Positions 47,401 to 58,119 of a stretch of DNA of 64,000 nucleotides are shown here, piece after piece; the first letter of the stretch is position 1, and each line of letters starts with the position of its first letter. Position numbers and translations under genes: made by a program. Origin of the DNA: Macrostomum hystrix (lineage: Eukaryota; Platyhelminthes; Macrostomidae). The DNA lies in contig CATNEN010000007.1 in the NCBI GenBank assembly GCA_950097015.1, positions 3,596,001 to 3,660,000 of the forward strand, read 5' to 3'. The notes below the pieces were generated by a model. It searched no databases. It saw nothing but the letters and a program-made list of their open reading frames with translations, and had not been told where the DNA came from.

Positions 47401-50400
47401 CAAATGAGTCCCAATCTCAGAGCCCAGCAAAAGTAAATGGAGATACGTTTGGAAATTATCCCACCAATTTCTCCCAACCGTCCGCAGTCTACGCCAGCCT
47501 GTACGGCATGACACTGGAGAGCACGGCGCCTCGCAGCATCGCCGCCGCGTCCGCTCCCGACGCCAGCACCATGCACGAGTGCGACTGTCCTGAGGGCCAC
47601 AGTGGACCGATGTGCCAGCGCTGCAAGCAGGGCTACCGGCGGGCCGTACCCAATACCGGGCCCTACGGAGCCTGCGTGCCCTGCGACTGCTTCAACCACT
47701 CGGCCGTCTGCGACAGCGAAACAGGTGTGCGACTTGCTCCTTCAAGATGTTGCTTGTTGCCATGGTTACAACATCCTATCATATTCTGGTGACTTTATTA
47801 ATTTGATCAATTTCTTCAAATCTGGTGATTTGATGAATGGGTTTTGCTATGACTCTTGTCATAGTTATTGTGACTCTTGTCATAGTTATTGTGACTCTTG
47901 TCATAGTTATTGTGACTCTTGTCATAGTTATTGTGACTCTTGTCATAGTTATTGTGACTCTTGTCATAGTTATTGTGACTCTTGTCATAGTTATTGTGAC
48001 TCTTGTCATAGTTAGTGTGACTCTTGTCATAGTTATTGTGACTCTTGTCATAGTTATTGTGACTCTTGTCATAGTTATTGTGACTCTTGTCATAGTTATT
48101 GTGACTCTTGTCATAGTTATTGTGACTCTTGTCATAGTTATTGTGACTCTTGTCATAGTTATTGTGACTCTTGTCATAGTTATTGTGACTCTTGTCATAG
48201 TTATTGTGACTCTTGTCATAGTTAGTGTGACTCTTGTCATAGTTATTGTGACTCTTGTCATAGTTATTGTGACTCTTGTCATAGTTATTGTGACTCTTGT
48301 CATAGTTATTGTGACTCTTGTCATAGTTATTGTGACTCTTGTCATAGTTATTGTGACTCTTGTCATAGTTATTGTGACTCTTGTCATAGTTATTGTGACT
48401 CTTGTCATAGTTAGTGTGACTCTTGTCATAGTTATTGTGACTCTTGTCATAGTTATTGTGACTCTTGTCATAGTTATTGTGACTCTTGTCATAGTTATTG
48501 TGACTCTTGTCATAGTTATTGTGACTCTTGTCATAGTTATTGTGACTCTTGTCATAGTTATTGTGACTCTTGTCATAGTTAGTGTGACTCTTGTCATAGT
48601 TATTGTGACTCTTGTCATAGTTATTGTGACTCTTGTCATAGTTATTGTGACTCTTGTCATAGTTATTGTGACTCTTGTCATCGAAACTGAAATAACTCTA
48701 GACTGGTGATATTTAGTGCACGAGAGCAACGAAAACAGAACAGGCGATATATATATTTTATGCGAGGGCTGGCTGACTATCAATTCATTGTTCGCGCTAT
48801 TTTATCACCTCTAATCCTTGCACGGATTAGAGGTGATAAAATAGCGCGAACAATGAATTGATAGTCAGCCAGTTAAACAGACGGCTGCCAGCGCGGTGTA
48901 CTCAGCGTACGCGCGCTGGCTGCAAGTCACTACATAACAGAAACCTGACACGAAGCATATGTGTGTGTTTTATAAGAAGCAATTCGAATAATAATCCATA
49001 AACAGACATTCATATACTCGTACATCGTGATAAACACGACAGTATCCTCAGTCAAGAGTTGTTGGCAAAAATGACCCCCAGTCAAAACTTTCCTCCCTTC
49101 AACCCCAACTCCGTCAGGCGAGTGCGGCGGAGTTATAAGACGCGACGGTAAGAACATTCGCATCTGCAACGACAACACCGTCGGGTTTAAGTGCGACCGC
49201 TGCGCAGACGGTTACTATGGCAACGCGTCGAGCGGCGAAAGAAACGCCTGCAAGCGCTGCCCATGCCCCGGCAACTCCACCTGCGCCCGGGACCAGCGGA
49301 GTGGCCAGGTGGTCTGCACCCAGTGCCCGCCGGGACTGTCCGGCATCCTCTGCGACATCTGCGCTCTGAACTTCTACGGCAGGCCGCCCTCCTGCCAACC
49401 GTGCGACTGCAACGGCAACACGGATCCCAACGACCTGCAGGTGAGCTCGCACTCGGTTTGAGTGAAATCTGCCGCTTGCTCGAAATTCTCAGCCATGCCA
49501 CTCGATTAAAGCGGTCCGGTGAAAAATGCTTTAGCAGCAGAAAAACCACGGGGTGTTTCAAATACCCGCTGTACTTCGCAATACTCTACGATGAACTAAC
49601 TTTCAAAGTCATCCTAAGTCAGCATCGTCGAGACATTCAGCGATTCTTATCAAAGACCCTTGCGACAATAACAGCTAGCATTGCTCTGCATTATCCTCTA
49701 AGGCGAATCCATATTGGTTCAGCATTGCTCTGCATAAACCTCTAAGGCGAATCCATATTGGTTCAGCATTGCTCTGCATAAACCTCCAAGGCGAATCCAT
49801 ACTGGTTCAATTATATTCTAATGAACAATTTAATCAATACAATATAATCAACAATAGCAGCGGAAACAGTTCCATGATGAAATTTTGTGAGTTGAGAAGC
49901 TATGCCTATATTGGTGGTTTTTGCCACCAGACACCCCAACGAGAAACGTTGAATATCTCGACGATGACGATCTTTGTGATTCTGGAAGTTTTTTTCATCG
50001 GATAGAACGGAAATTTTAGCCAATTCTTCATTTACAACTCAGACGCTTCAAACAACAGGCAGAATTGCTAACCTGTTGACCGCGGATCCACAGACCCCAT
50101 AATTTCACTCCGTTAAGCCTCCAACTCGATCTGCACCGGCCAGGTGTGCCACCCGGATACCGGCGTCTGCACAAAGTGCATCCACGACACCGGAGGCGAC
50201 AAGTGCGAGCGCTGCAAAAACGGTTTCTATGGCGACGCGTTGGCCCCCGGGGGGGCGAGCTGCCGCTCCTGCGGCTGCCACCCGGCTGGCACCAACCTGA
50301 CTGCCACCTGCAACCCGGTCTCAGGAGAGTGCCAGTGCCTGCCCAACGTTGACGGCCGACAGTGCAACACCTGCCAGCAGGGCTTCTTCAACATCAGCAG

Positions 50401-53400
50401 TGGCACTGGCTGCCAGGTCTGCGCCTGCAACCACACCGGCACCGGCGGCTCCGCCACCTGCCACGTGGACACCGGCGCCTGCGCCTGCCTCTCTGGCGTG
50501 GCCGGGCTCAAGTGCGACTCCTGCCTGCCGGGCTTCTTCAACTTCACCGACCGCGGCTGCACCTCCTGCCAGTGCAACCCACTGGGCATCCGGGATCCCG
50601 GCCAGGCAGTCTGCGACTCCGCCGGCCAGTGCAGCTGCAAGCAGCACATTGTCGGCGCCAAGTGCGACCGCTGCGCCGAAAATCGGTTTGACGTTGCTCG
50701 AGGCTGCCCCGAATGCCCCGACTGCTACGGAGTCGTGCAGCAGCTGGTCCGTGACCTACGCCTCGAGTTGGCCGCTATTGAAGGCCTCTTTAACGTCACA
50801 CCGGATGTGTCGGCCGTCGGCAATATTCGAATGCGGCTGACGGCTGCCAGGGAAAAGGCTGCGGAACTGTTGAAGCGGTTGGAGACCGTCCTAGGACCTG
50901 GGGTGAGTAGGGATCCCACTGCTCAGTCTGGATCCCACTGCTCAATCTGGATCCCACTGCTCAATCTGGATCCCACTGCTCAACCTGGATCCTACTGCTC
51001 AATCTGGATCCCACTGCTCAGTCTGTATCCCACTGCTCAATCTGGATCCCACTGCTCAATCTAGATCCCACTGCCCTTTGCAGCTGACGCAGACCAACCA
51101 GCGCCTACTGCAGAGCCTGAGCCAGCAGCTGGACGAGGCCAGCAACCGGCTGTCTCAGGCGGACGTCAACCTTAGTGAAGCCCAGCGCTTCGTCTCAATG
51201 CAGTTCCCTTCGATGCAGAGCGAACTGAACCGCCTGAGCCAGACCATCGAGTCGGACAGGTTGAGGTCAGTCAATGTCACCCTCGACCAGACCGAGCAGC
51301 TGCTGGGAGAGTACCTGGCACTCAGTCGCGCCATCAACAAGACAAACAGGGACCTGCTAGTGAGTATTCTCGCTGCTTGAGTCTCCGCTATAGTCGCAGT
51401 TGAGACTGACTGTTCCACCTGATCCGCCATTGCCCCAGGATCGGCTGGACAGTGTTCGAACCGCCTCCGGGGAGCTGGAACGCCAGGCCGACGAGCTGCG
51501 CCTCCTGGCCAACCAGAGACTGAAGGAGTCGCAGGCGCTGTCCGCAGAGCTGGGCGCAGCTCCAGCTCAGGTGGCTGCTGCTGAGCAGCGTCTCACTCAG
51601 ACCGGACAGGAGGCGGACGCGCTGACCGAGTTGGCCAGGCAAGCCGAGGCGTCGGTGTTAGAGGCTCGCGGAAATGCCAGCGAATTCATGGCCAGGTAAA
51701 CGGCAACCAATTCTTCACTGCAACCAAATCCTCACTGCAACCAAATCCTCACTGCAACCAAATCCTCACTGTAACCACTTCCTCACTGCAACCAAATCCT
51801 CACTGCAACCACTTCCTCACTGCAACCAAATCCTCACTGCAACCACTTCCTCACTGCAACCACTTCCTCACTGCAACCACTTCCTCACTGCAACCAAATC
51901 CTCACTGCAACCAAATCCTCACTGCAACCAAATCCTCACTGCAACCACTTCCTCACTGCAACCAAATCCTCACTGCAACCACTTCCTCACTGCAACCACT
52001 TCCTCACTGCAACCACTTCCTCACTGCAACCACTTCCTCACTGCAACCACTTCCTCACTGCAACCAAATCCTCACTGCAACCACTTCCTCACTGCAACCA
52101 TATCCTCACTGCAACCAGATCCTCACTGCAACCACTTCCTCACTGCAACCACTCCCTGAAACCAGCGCATTATTGCCTCCCGCAGGTACCACCGGTTGTT
52201 GGGGCTGCTGCCTCAGTCTGACACAGCCCAGCTGATTAGTCTGAACTCTTCGATAGCCGATCTTGCACAGCTCAATGATCAGGTCATGCAAAAGTACAAC
52301 AACGTGGCCGATCGCCTCCGCATCGTCAGGGCGAACCTCACCCGGGTGGTCGAGCTGGCCGAAGTTGATTTCCGGCGTCAGAACGAGAGTCAGGCCAGGA
52401 CGGACCAGTTTTATCAGGACCTGTTGAAAAGAAAGGCTGAAGTTCAGGTAAGGCTTCTAAAAATGCTACATCAAATGTATAATCTTAGGCTTGATTAACA
52501 TAACTAATTTCATACTAAGCCTTTTTGTGACGAATATACGGAAATTGTCATAAGGAACATTTTGAAGGTCGCGCGCAAGGCACGCATGTCAAAATTCGAT
52601 GCTGGGCTGGAATGTAACATAATTATAATATCATCCGATGCTTTTAATCATGTGCTGAAATTACCTTGAAGCTCCCCAGTTCCTAAAGCCAGACTTATGT
52701 TGTAATCTTCGTTTGTGCGATAGGTGCTGCGTAGTAAGTTCTACAGGCCGTGAGCAGTCAGGGCATGAACGGGGTTTGATTACTGGTCCGCGAACAGGTA
52801 TCGCTCAATCAATATGTCAGCGATGATTAGACAAAATATTAATTCGGCGTCGTCAGTCCGAACACATCCATCGAATGGTTCTGGAATCCATCGAACTCGT
52901 TTTTGGTGTACAATTGTGTGATGTTCAAATGAACTCGTACAATCGCGTGTTTTTCCTCAGGCGATCGTGGACCGGTCGCTCGTCTACAACTCAAGCGCCT
53001 ACAGCCTGCTGGAGAAGCTGCAGAACTACGAATCCGCCATTCAGAAGTCGCGCAACGATGCCTTGCTGTCAGTCCAGCAGCTGAACAATGTCCGGGAGAC
53101 TCTGACGAACGCCAGCAGCATGGTTCGAGAGGCGCAGCGGCTGCACGACGAACATGCCGCAGCCGCGGGGGAGGCCTCCATCATGGCGGAGCGTACCAAG
53201 CAGCTGGCAACTGAACTGTTCAACGTGAGCAGGACCGATGATTCTGAGTCCGAAACCTGAAAAATTATATCCAAAGCTGAATTTTATTCTACTTAGAGTT
53301 TAAGCTAATCGTTTAAAAGCCACAGTTCTGACCAAACCACTTCAGCGCTCGGACAGTCTGCTAAAGGAGTCGAACGCCAACCTGTCGGAGGCGATGTCCG

Positions 53401-54057
53401 CCTACCAGCGCGTCCGGGCTGTGGCAGATTCGCTGGACAGCATGGAGATCCGGCTGAACCAGATCTTGGACAAGCAGGCAGAAACCGATCTCAAACTTGG
53501 TCAGCTGTCCAAGCTATCCAGTGAAGCGAAAGTCAATGCCAGCGCGCTGCAGAGAAGCATCGCCGACCTCACCAGAGACATTGAGGCTCTCGTGGACATT
53601 TCCAGTGAGTTCTAATTTCATTCATTGATGCGGTGGCTGTCACTGTTGAGATTGAGAAGGTCTTCGGTGCGCGTTGTGCTGATTGATTTGTTGATTGTTA
53701 CAAGCCAGGCTAGGAAACTATCACCGCTTCACCGTATTCTCGCTAATTAAGCTCGAACTAACAAAAATGCTCACCACGACAGAGAACAGCGACTTCTACG
53801 CCCAGGCGGACGCGCTGAACGCCAGCATCGATGCGCTGCTGCGCAACGCAACCGGCGCAGGCGGCGGCATCACGGAGAGCGAGCAGCTGCGTCAGGCCTC
53901 GGAGCTAGTGAGCCAGTACCAGCTGGAGCAGGACAGCGTCATGCGCGAGATTGACTGGCTGGAGAAGGAGCACGAGCGGCTGTCAAAGGTCACCCAGGAA
54001 TTGGGGGCCTACGAGGGCTCGAACTGCTGGTTCCAGTTCGCCAGAAATGTCGAATAG
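41484..54057 (+). CDS. Laminin subunit gamma, complete
   Basis: Secreted basement-membrane protein that trimerises with alpha and beta chains. Fifteen exons: 41484-41928, 42383-42693, 42807-42931, 43010-43495, 45511-45886, 46481-46862, 47488-47724, 49118-49440, 50144-50902, 51084-51359, 51439-51695, 52186-52447, 52961-53224, 53346-53604, 53783-54057; all phases agree, giving 1678 residues. Order: signal peptide (hydrophobic core [15 protein letters not shown]); LN domain to about 293, with VPVATNTCG and FWQSQT; LE repeats (CxCxx[13 protein letters not shown]); one L4 (laminin IV A) domain at about 520-720; further LE repeats to about 1085; and a long coiled coil ending in a Cys near residue 1669 that could link to beta. 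A single L4 inside the LE array and the similarity to vertebrate gamma 1 favour gamma over beta. The exon 9 acceptor (ccggccag|GTGTGC) was chosen for phase. Confidence 0.94.
42022..42165 (-). mobile_element. SINE2-related copy, reverse orientation
   Basis: The reverse complement reads a tRNA-like head (gtggttagagcttttgattt, then gggttcgaatctc with a good B box), followed by agttcacccagttgtaaaat and aggtgccagcttcagctg. The central segment of SINE2 is missing. It lies in laminin intron 1. Confidence 0.65.
44822..45484. repeat. 26-bp minisatellite in laminin intron 4
   Basis: About 25 copies of a 26-bp unit, ctaaactacctgtctcatac plus cgcctt, caccct or close variants. The array ends only about 25 bp before the exon 5 acceptor (ctctcgcag at 45502-45510), so its pyrimidine-rich strand forms part of the acceptor region. 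Confidence 0.9.
45931..46246 (-). mobile_element. SINE1 copy, reverse orientation
   Basis: Starts 44 bp after laminin exon 5. The reverse complement gives the tRNA-like head near 46246 (cgcggaatcgagctc reversed is the B-box region), the body cttctctccgcggctgtgtc and the 3' block with ggcaattcttcccattccac. Confidence 0.85.
47190..47400 (-). mobile_element. Decayed SINE1 remnant
   Basis: Weak reverse-strand match to the SINE1 middle and 3' part: gcgattctgcccgctagcct, ttccagactttctcatcgcc and aggaagtg. The tRNA-like head is barely recognisable. It sits in laminin intron 6. Confidence 0.4.
47845..48682. repeat. 21-bp minisatellite in laminin intron 7
   Basis: About 40 copies of a 21-bp unit containing gactcttgtcatagttattg. 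A variant with gttagtgtg occurs near 48011, 48221, 48410 and 48578, that is, spaced 10, 9 and 8 units apart, a trace of block duplication followed by single-unit loss. Confidence 0.95.
48769..48872. repeat. Perfect palindrome, 49-bp arms, 6-bp loop
   Basis: 48769-48817 is the exact reverse complement of 48824-48872, around the loop ttgcac. The stem tip is ctaatcc-ttgcac-ggattag and the base ctggctgactatc. It stands about 85 bp after the 21-bp array in laminin intron 7. Confidence 0.95.
49550..50021. mobile_element. Fold-back repeat, copy A
   Basis: Starts with the palindromic end ggggtgtttcaaataccc. Its right half (49881-50020) matches 62080-62219 at most positions (gcctatattggtggtttttg, ccaccagacac, gagaaacgttgaat). 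Its left half has atcgtcgagacattcagcg in the opposite orientation to tgaatatctcgacgat on the right. Three 44-bp direct repeats (gcattgctctgcataaacct...) lie at 49678-49806. It fills much of laminin intron 8. Confidence 0.6.
50915..51068. repeat. 19-bp minisatellite in laminin intron 9
   Basis: About eight copies of ggatcccactgctcaatct. The array ends about 10 bp before the exon 10 acceptor (ccctttgcag). Confidence 0.85.
51712..52155. repeat. 17-bp minisatellite in laminin intron 11
   Basis: About 26 copies alternating ctcactgcaaccacttc and ctcactgcaaccaaatc. The array covers most of the intron 51696-52185 between exons 11 and 12. Confidence 0.9.
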
Positions 54058-54796
54058 TGCATCAAGACGCATTGAACATGCTTGCTTCGATAGAAACTGT
54101 AAAATTACATGACCGGCAGTTTGTGCGCTGCTCGCTTATTGTTAGAATTGAGTGCCATCACTCAACCATGCACCCCATTTGGACTCAAGACTCACAAGCC
54201 AGTACATCTTAGGAGGCAAAATATTTCAGCCTGAGCTACCCGGGCCCTTAAAGCCGCTAGGTTAGTAATAACGAATAACGTTATAACGAATTCCCGATCA
54301 GCGCATTGTGAAATATGCTGATTGTCTATCTAAGGTCAAATCATTTGGTATTGCAATAGCACGATGTAAAAGTGTATCATAGCTCGTACTTTTAATTTAC
54401 AGCACTTTTGTTAAGTAACTGCTTTAGAATCGATGTGCAAAACATTTTTAGTATCTGCGTGTACTTTTAACTGAATGAAAATGTATTTCGATAAGTTACC
54501 TCTATTGACACTAGGAAAAGCAGTTCTTAGACAGATTCGTTTTTCATTAGGGTAATTTCAGATTTTTCTGAAACAAAGCTGCTAAATTTTGGTCGATTGG
54601 GCGAAACAAAAAGTTTTGCGAACTCAAACTGAGCTTTGAGCAAACTGCTTACACTTATTGCTTTCGGCAGCCACTGCAGCTCGTGCTGCTGCCATAACAT
54701 TGTACTAATTTCTTCTCTTTACTTAGTGCAATTTTATTTTATTGAACTTGTAACTTTCTGTAAGTGTTCTCGCATGTTGCTCTAAAGAAATGTGGC

Positions 54797-54802
54797 AATA
54801 AA
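54797..54802 (+). promoter_or_regulatory. Candidate polyadenylation signal for laminin gamma
   Basis: AATAAA about 740 nt after the laminin stop codon, in ggcaataaatgcagc. It is the first good hexamer in an open position between the two convergent genes. Confidence 0.45.
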
Positions 54803-54947
54803 TGCAGCAGAAAAAATGCTGCTCGACTGGTTGGATATGCCCTGGTCTCACTTCTTTAAGTCTGTCTGTCTGTCTGCCTGCAAACTGTCAAAAATGAGCT
54901 ACCTGTGGCTGTGTTTTGCTTAGCAATGGCCTTGGTTATGTCGAGTG

Positions 54948-54953
54948 TTTATT
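54948..54953 (-). promoter_or_regulatory. Candidate polyadenylation signal for the JmjC locus
   Basis: TTTATT on the plus strand, AATAAA on the minus strand, about 125 nt beyond the KDEL-ending frame. Confidence 0.45.
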
Positions 54954-55074
54954 TTATCGAGAGCGAGTAAAATACAGAAATTGTAACAGCATACTACAAA
55001 ATAAAAACAATGGAGAGAGAACTAAATCGTCACTCGAGGGGCCAGCTCGTACAGCTCAGATTCCAGCCGTCCAA

Positions 55075-55398
55075 TCACAGCTCGTCCTTCTTCTTGTCTG
55101 GGCTGGCCTCAGCCTGCGGCGGCTGCCACTCGTCGGCGGCTCCCGATGGCCCGCCGGCCATCTCATCCTCTTCCTCTTCGGCCGCGCCAGTCTGCTCCGT
55201 CGGCTGCCAGGTGCGGTGCGGCGCGAACACGCTGTCGTCGCTGCCGGCGGTGCGCAGCAGCTTGGGCAGGCGATCCGCTTCCGGCCCGTTTCCGGCGGCC
55301 TCGTGCATGCCAAAGACCAGAACGTTGTAGTCAGCCACGGCTTTGCTGATAGGCCGGTATTGCTGATGGGATTTTGTGGGGCTCATATAAATGCTCAT
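55075..55398 (-). CDS. Small open frame ending in KKKDEL
   Basis: 107 codons from ATG at 55396-55398 to TGA. I do not recognise the product. It has a moderately conserved-looking first half (AVADYNVLVFGMHEAAGN), an acidic stretch (EEEEDE) and ends SPDKKKDEL, a match to the ER-retrieval signal, yet has no signal peptide of its own. It starts 62 nt after the stop codon of the JmjC frame on the same strand. Two readings are possible: a second cistron of one transcript, or an alternative last exon of the JmjC gene. The frame is open upstream to about 55420, and the site caacag|TC is in phase with the donor-like CAAG|GTCTGG in JmjC exon 5. The second reading would give the ER-lumen protein a fitting C-terminus. 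Confidence 0.55.
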   Translation of the reverse strand: MSIYMSPTKSHQQYRPISKAVADYNVLVFGMHEAAGNGPEADRLPKLLRTAGSDDSVFAPHRTWQPTEQTGAAEEEEDEMAGGPSGAADEWQPPQAEASPDKKKDEL

Positions 55399-55460
55399 AT
55401 TGAAGCGCTGATCAAATTCGACTGTTGCTACTTATCCAGCTTTGGGCAGTAGCGAGGGAT

Positions 55461-58119
55461 TTAAAGATCCAGACCTTGCTCTATCAACTGGCACAATGTG
55501 TCCTGCTCTACCTTTCTCTTAAGCTTCATTTCCAGCTCCTCGTCTGACAGAGCTCCGTCCATGTCCAAGTCGGCGGCCTTGAAAATGGCGCTGACAGCCG
55601 TGGCGAACTCCTGATTTGCTGCCAGCACGTCGTTGTCACCGGCGAGGGTCTTCAATAGCGCCGCCTCCGTCCTGTCATCTTTCGGCAGGATTTCAGCGAA
55701 GACATGCCTAAAGTGTTTCGAGTTGTTGAGTTGACAACAGTAGCATTAGCCAAATATGCCTTTTTAGTGTGGTGGTCCTACATTAGAGACACATGACACA
55801 CTAGACCTACCTGATGCTGTCAACGTCTCCAAGAATGCTATTCTCGACGCTTCTGAAGTACACTCGCTTGAAGTTCAGATTCGTGCTGTAACTCGGCATG
55901 CAGGTGCCCAGCGGGTACTTTTTCATTGGCGGCCACCAGATGTTAACTGCCAGGTTGTTATCAAAGGAGCGCACCTGATGAACCCTGGAGACATTGGAAA
56001 TACATTATCAATAATGTTGAGTTACCACACCATCACCGCTAACACTGCTTAAACAGCAAGCAACAGCAAAGTGTTCACGACTGTGATCAGACGATGCTCA
56101 CCAGAACAATGGGATGTACAGGCAGTCGCCGGCCTCCATCTCTCCGATATGAAACTCCAGGCCTTTGAACTCTGGCCGGCTGTCCAAGTCGATTCTAAAG
56201 CATTATTTTCGAGCTAATATAAAGCTATTGTATTCCAGACTTCATTCATTGATAAAAACTAGAGAATGTGCGCGCCCACGAGAGAAAACTAACTGCGGTG
56301 TGGGCAGCAGGACATCCGGGACAGGCTAGCTATCAACCCGGATGTTGAAACGCATTATAGCTAAGTTTCTTGGTATGCAGACTCTTTCTTGCTCACTGCT
56401 CACTCAAACGGTATCTGGCAGTGAGGCAGAGCAGTAAAACGAGTTGCTCACTTATCAACATCCGCTGTAGAAAATGAGCCCTCGTCCTTGTCGATGATCT
56501 TGTTCGCCTGCTCTTCGTACTTGGTTGTATTGAGAAACACCAGCTTCTTGCGGCCGCGGTAGAGGCAGTTGATGTTCTCGTAGGCATCGTGATGAATCAC
56601 ACTGGAGGTGCCACCGCTAGAGAACCAGACAACGTGGGTGTCGAGGCCGCCCTGCAGGAAATACTTGCACTGCAGCGGAAACGGCAACAGCAGGTCACTC
56701 CTGGAACATTACGAAGCAGCTTAATTAGTTCCTACCTAAGGGTGGATGTGCGGTCCCCGGCTTTCTTATCTTCGGCCACCATGTTATGTTCGTTAAGGCA
56801 TCTGAGCCCTCAACTGAATGGCAGCATTCAGGGACAACTGAAGTAGATCGTGTATATAATGAAACTTCAGTTATCCTTGGCAGTATTTTGCTTCCTAGGC
56901 GACTCCTTCTAACTAGAACCCTAACTTTTTTCTTCCAAAGAAATTGAAACAATCGTACAAGTTACGCCGGGGGTCGGTGGCAGAGCGGTCAACGCGTTTG
57001 CCTTTCGCACCAAGGTCCCTGAGCTCGATTCCGCGGCGAGGCCACATTAATTTGGGGCGCAGCCGCGGAGAGAAGGCTTGGGGTCTTGTCGTGCAATTTA
57101 CGCCCTTGAGGGCCAACCTCCAAGGCACAGTGAGAGTGTACACTGCCTGACGATGAGAAAGTCAGGGTAAGGTGTACACACCTGTGTGAGCCGGTGCCTG
57201 CGTACATAATCTGTGTACATTGTATCACCTTGAGGTTGTAGCCTAGTGGTTAGAGCGTCGGACTCACGACTTGAAGGTCGGGGGTTCGATTCCCGACTCC
57301 ACTAGAAAAATTTGTGTCCTTTAGCAAGACACTTAACTCTGCATTGCTTCAGTTCACCCAGCTGTTAAATGGGTACCAGCATCAGCTGGGATAATTGAAG
57401 GTGGGTGTGGCGTCCCCCCAGTCCATGGACTGAACTGCCGTACGCAGCCTTCAGATGCGCCGCGCAATAGCTGCGACTGTGCTGGCCAGATGCAGCAATA
57501 GCTGCATCTGGCCTAATTGGGGCAGGTGTAATCAATTATTAATAATTATTATTATTATTACATTGTATGCTTAGGAGTCAGTGGAATGGGCAGAATTGCC
57601 TCCTCGCTGGCTGCTGGTCAAGTGTCACCAAATGGTGTGCCATTGCCCGCAGCCCTCCAGCAATTATTAATACTATTGTCATTACATTTTACGCCGTACT
57701 TACAACAAGTACTCCGGCACATCGGACACCATGTAGATATTTGAGGTGTTGTAGATCTCGAGAAACTTCTTAAAGTGAATGAAATTGTAGTTCTGCGAGC
57801 GATTCTCCTTCTTGCTGTGCTCAATGAAGATGTCGCCAGCGGGTCTCGGCGGTACCACGGAGCTGATGTACTCGTCCGTCCACTTGCTGAATGCGGGCGA
57901 CAACTTGGCGGCGCCCTTGAATAGTAGAGGTCTGTTCTTCAGAACGTAGTTGTCGATAAACTCCTGCGGCGAAATGAAGCCATCCACCTGGTCGATGGGC
58001 AGGTTGGATCCCTGCTTACCGAAGGCTTCCAGGTGACCTTGGCGAGTCTCGTCGGTTCTTGCCAGCTGCAGCTGAAGCAGCAGCGGCAGCAGAACTGACA
58101 GGGCTTGTAGAATCTGCAT
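55461..58119 (-). CDS. Secretory JmjC/cupin-like oxygenase with EF-hand
   Basis: Predicted Fe(II)/2-oxoglutarate-dependent oxygenase of 392 residues. Five minus-strand exons: 57704-58119, 56452-56700, 56102-56194, 55811-55984, 55461-55707, all in phase. The N-terminal MQILQALSVLLPLLLQLQLA is a likely signal peptide. The cupin_8/JmjC core has SSGGTSSVIHHDAYENINC with iron ligands His175 and Asp177, and WVHQVRS with His255; GRKKLVF supplies a candidate 2-oxoglutarate Lys. The C-terminal DLDMDGALSDEE is a complete EF-hand loop (Asp357-Glu368). This suggests an ER or secreted hydroxylase, perhaps calcium-sensitive; the substrate is unknown. A GTG 42 nt upstream is in frame, but the ATG before the signal peptide is the natural start. 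Intron 1 (56701-57703) contains nested SINEs. Confidence 0.85.
56969..57670 (+). mobile_element. SINE1 copy interrupted by SINE2
   Basis: SINE1 head and body occupy 56969-57225 (ggtcggtggcagagcggtca, gagctcgattccgcggcgag); the rest resumes at 57569-57670 (gcttaggagtcagtggaatg, ggcagaattgcctcctcgct). The break is filled by SINE2. It lies in JmjC intron 1, antisense to the gene. Confidence 0.9.
57226..57559 (+). mobile_element. SINE2, complete, with target-site duplication
   Basis: The tRNA-like head tagcctagtggttagagcgt (A box) and gggggttcgattcccgactc (B box) is followed by ttagcaagacacttaactct, cagttcacccagctgttaaa, tgggtaccagcatcagctgg, cccagtccatggactgaact and an ATT-repeat tail. A 9-bp duplication, acattgtat, flanks it at 57217-57225 and 57560-57568. 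The central motif resembles conserved cores of invertebrate tRNA-SINE superfamilies; the exact family was not checked. Confidence 0.88.

Larger units (their letters stand above)
54058..55074. other. Convergent 3' ends of the laminin and JmjC genes
   Basis: Non-coding DNA between two genes that point at each other. It probably contains the laminin 3' UTR (about 740 nt to the AATAAA at 54797) and the short 3' end of the minus-strand gene. Confidence 0.6.

Noticed and set aside
47779..48783. Open frames of 290-334 codons in laminin intron 7
   Set aside because: They come from the 21-bp array on both strands and lie between two well-supported laminin exons.
57230..57305. Functional tRNA gene
   Set aside because: A and B boxes are good, but the sequence continues into the SINE2 body with tail and target duplication, so it is a SINE head.
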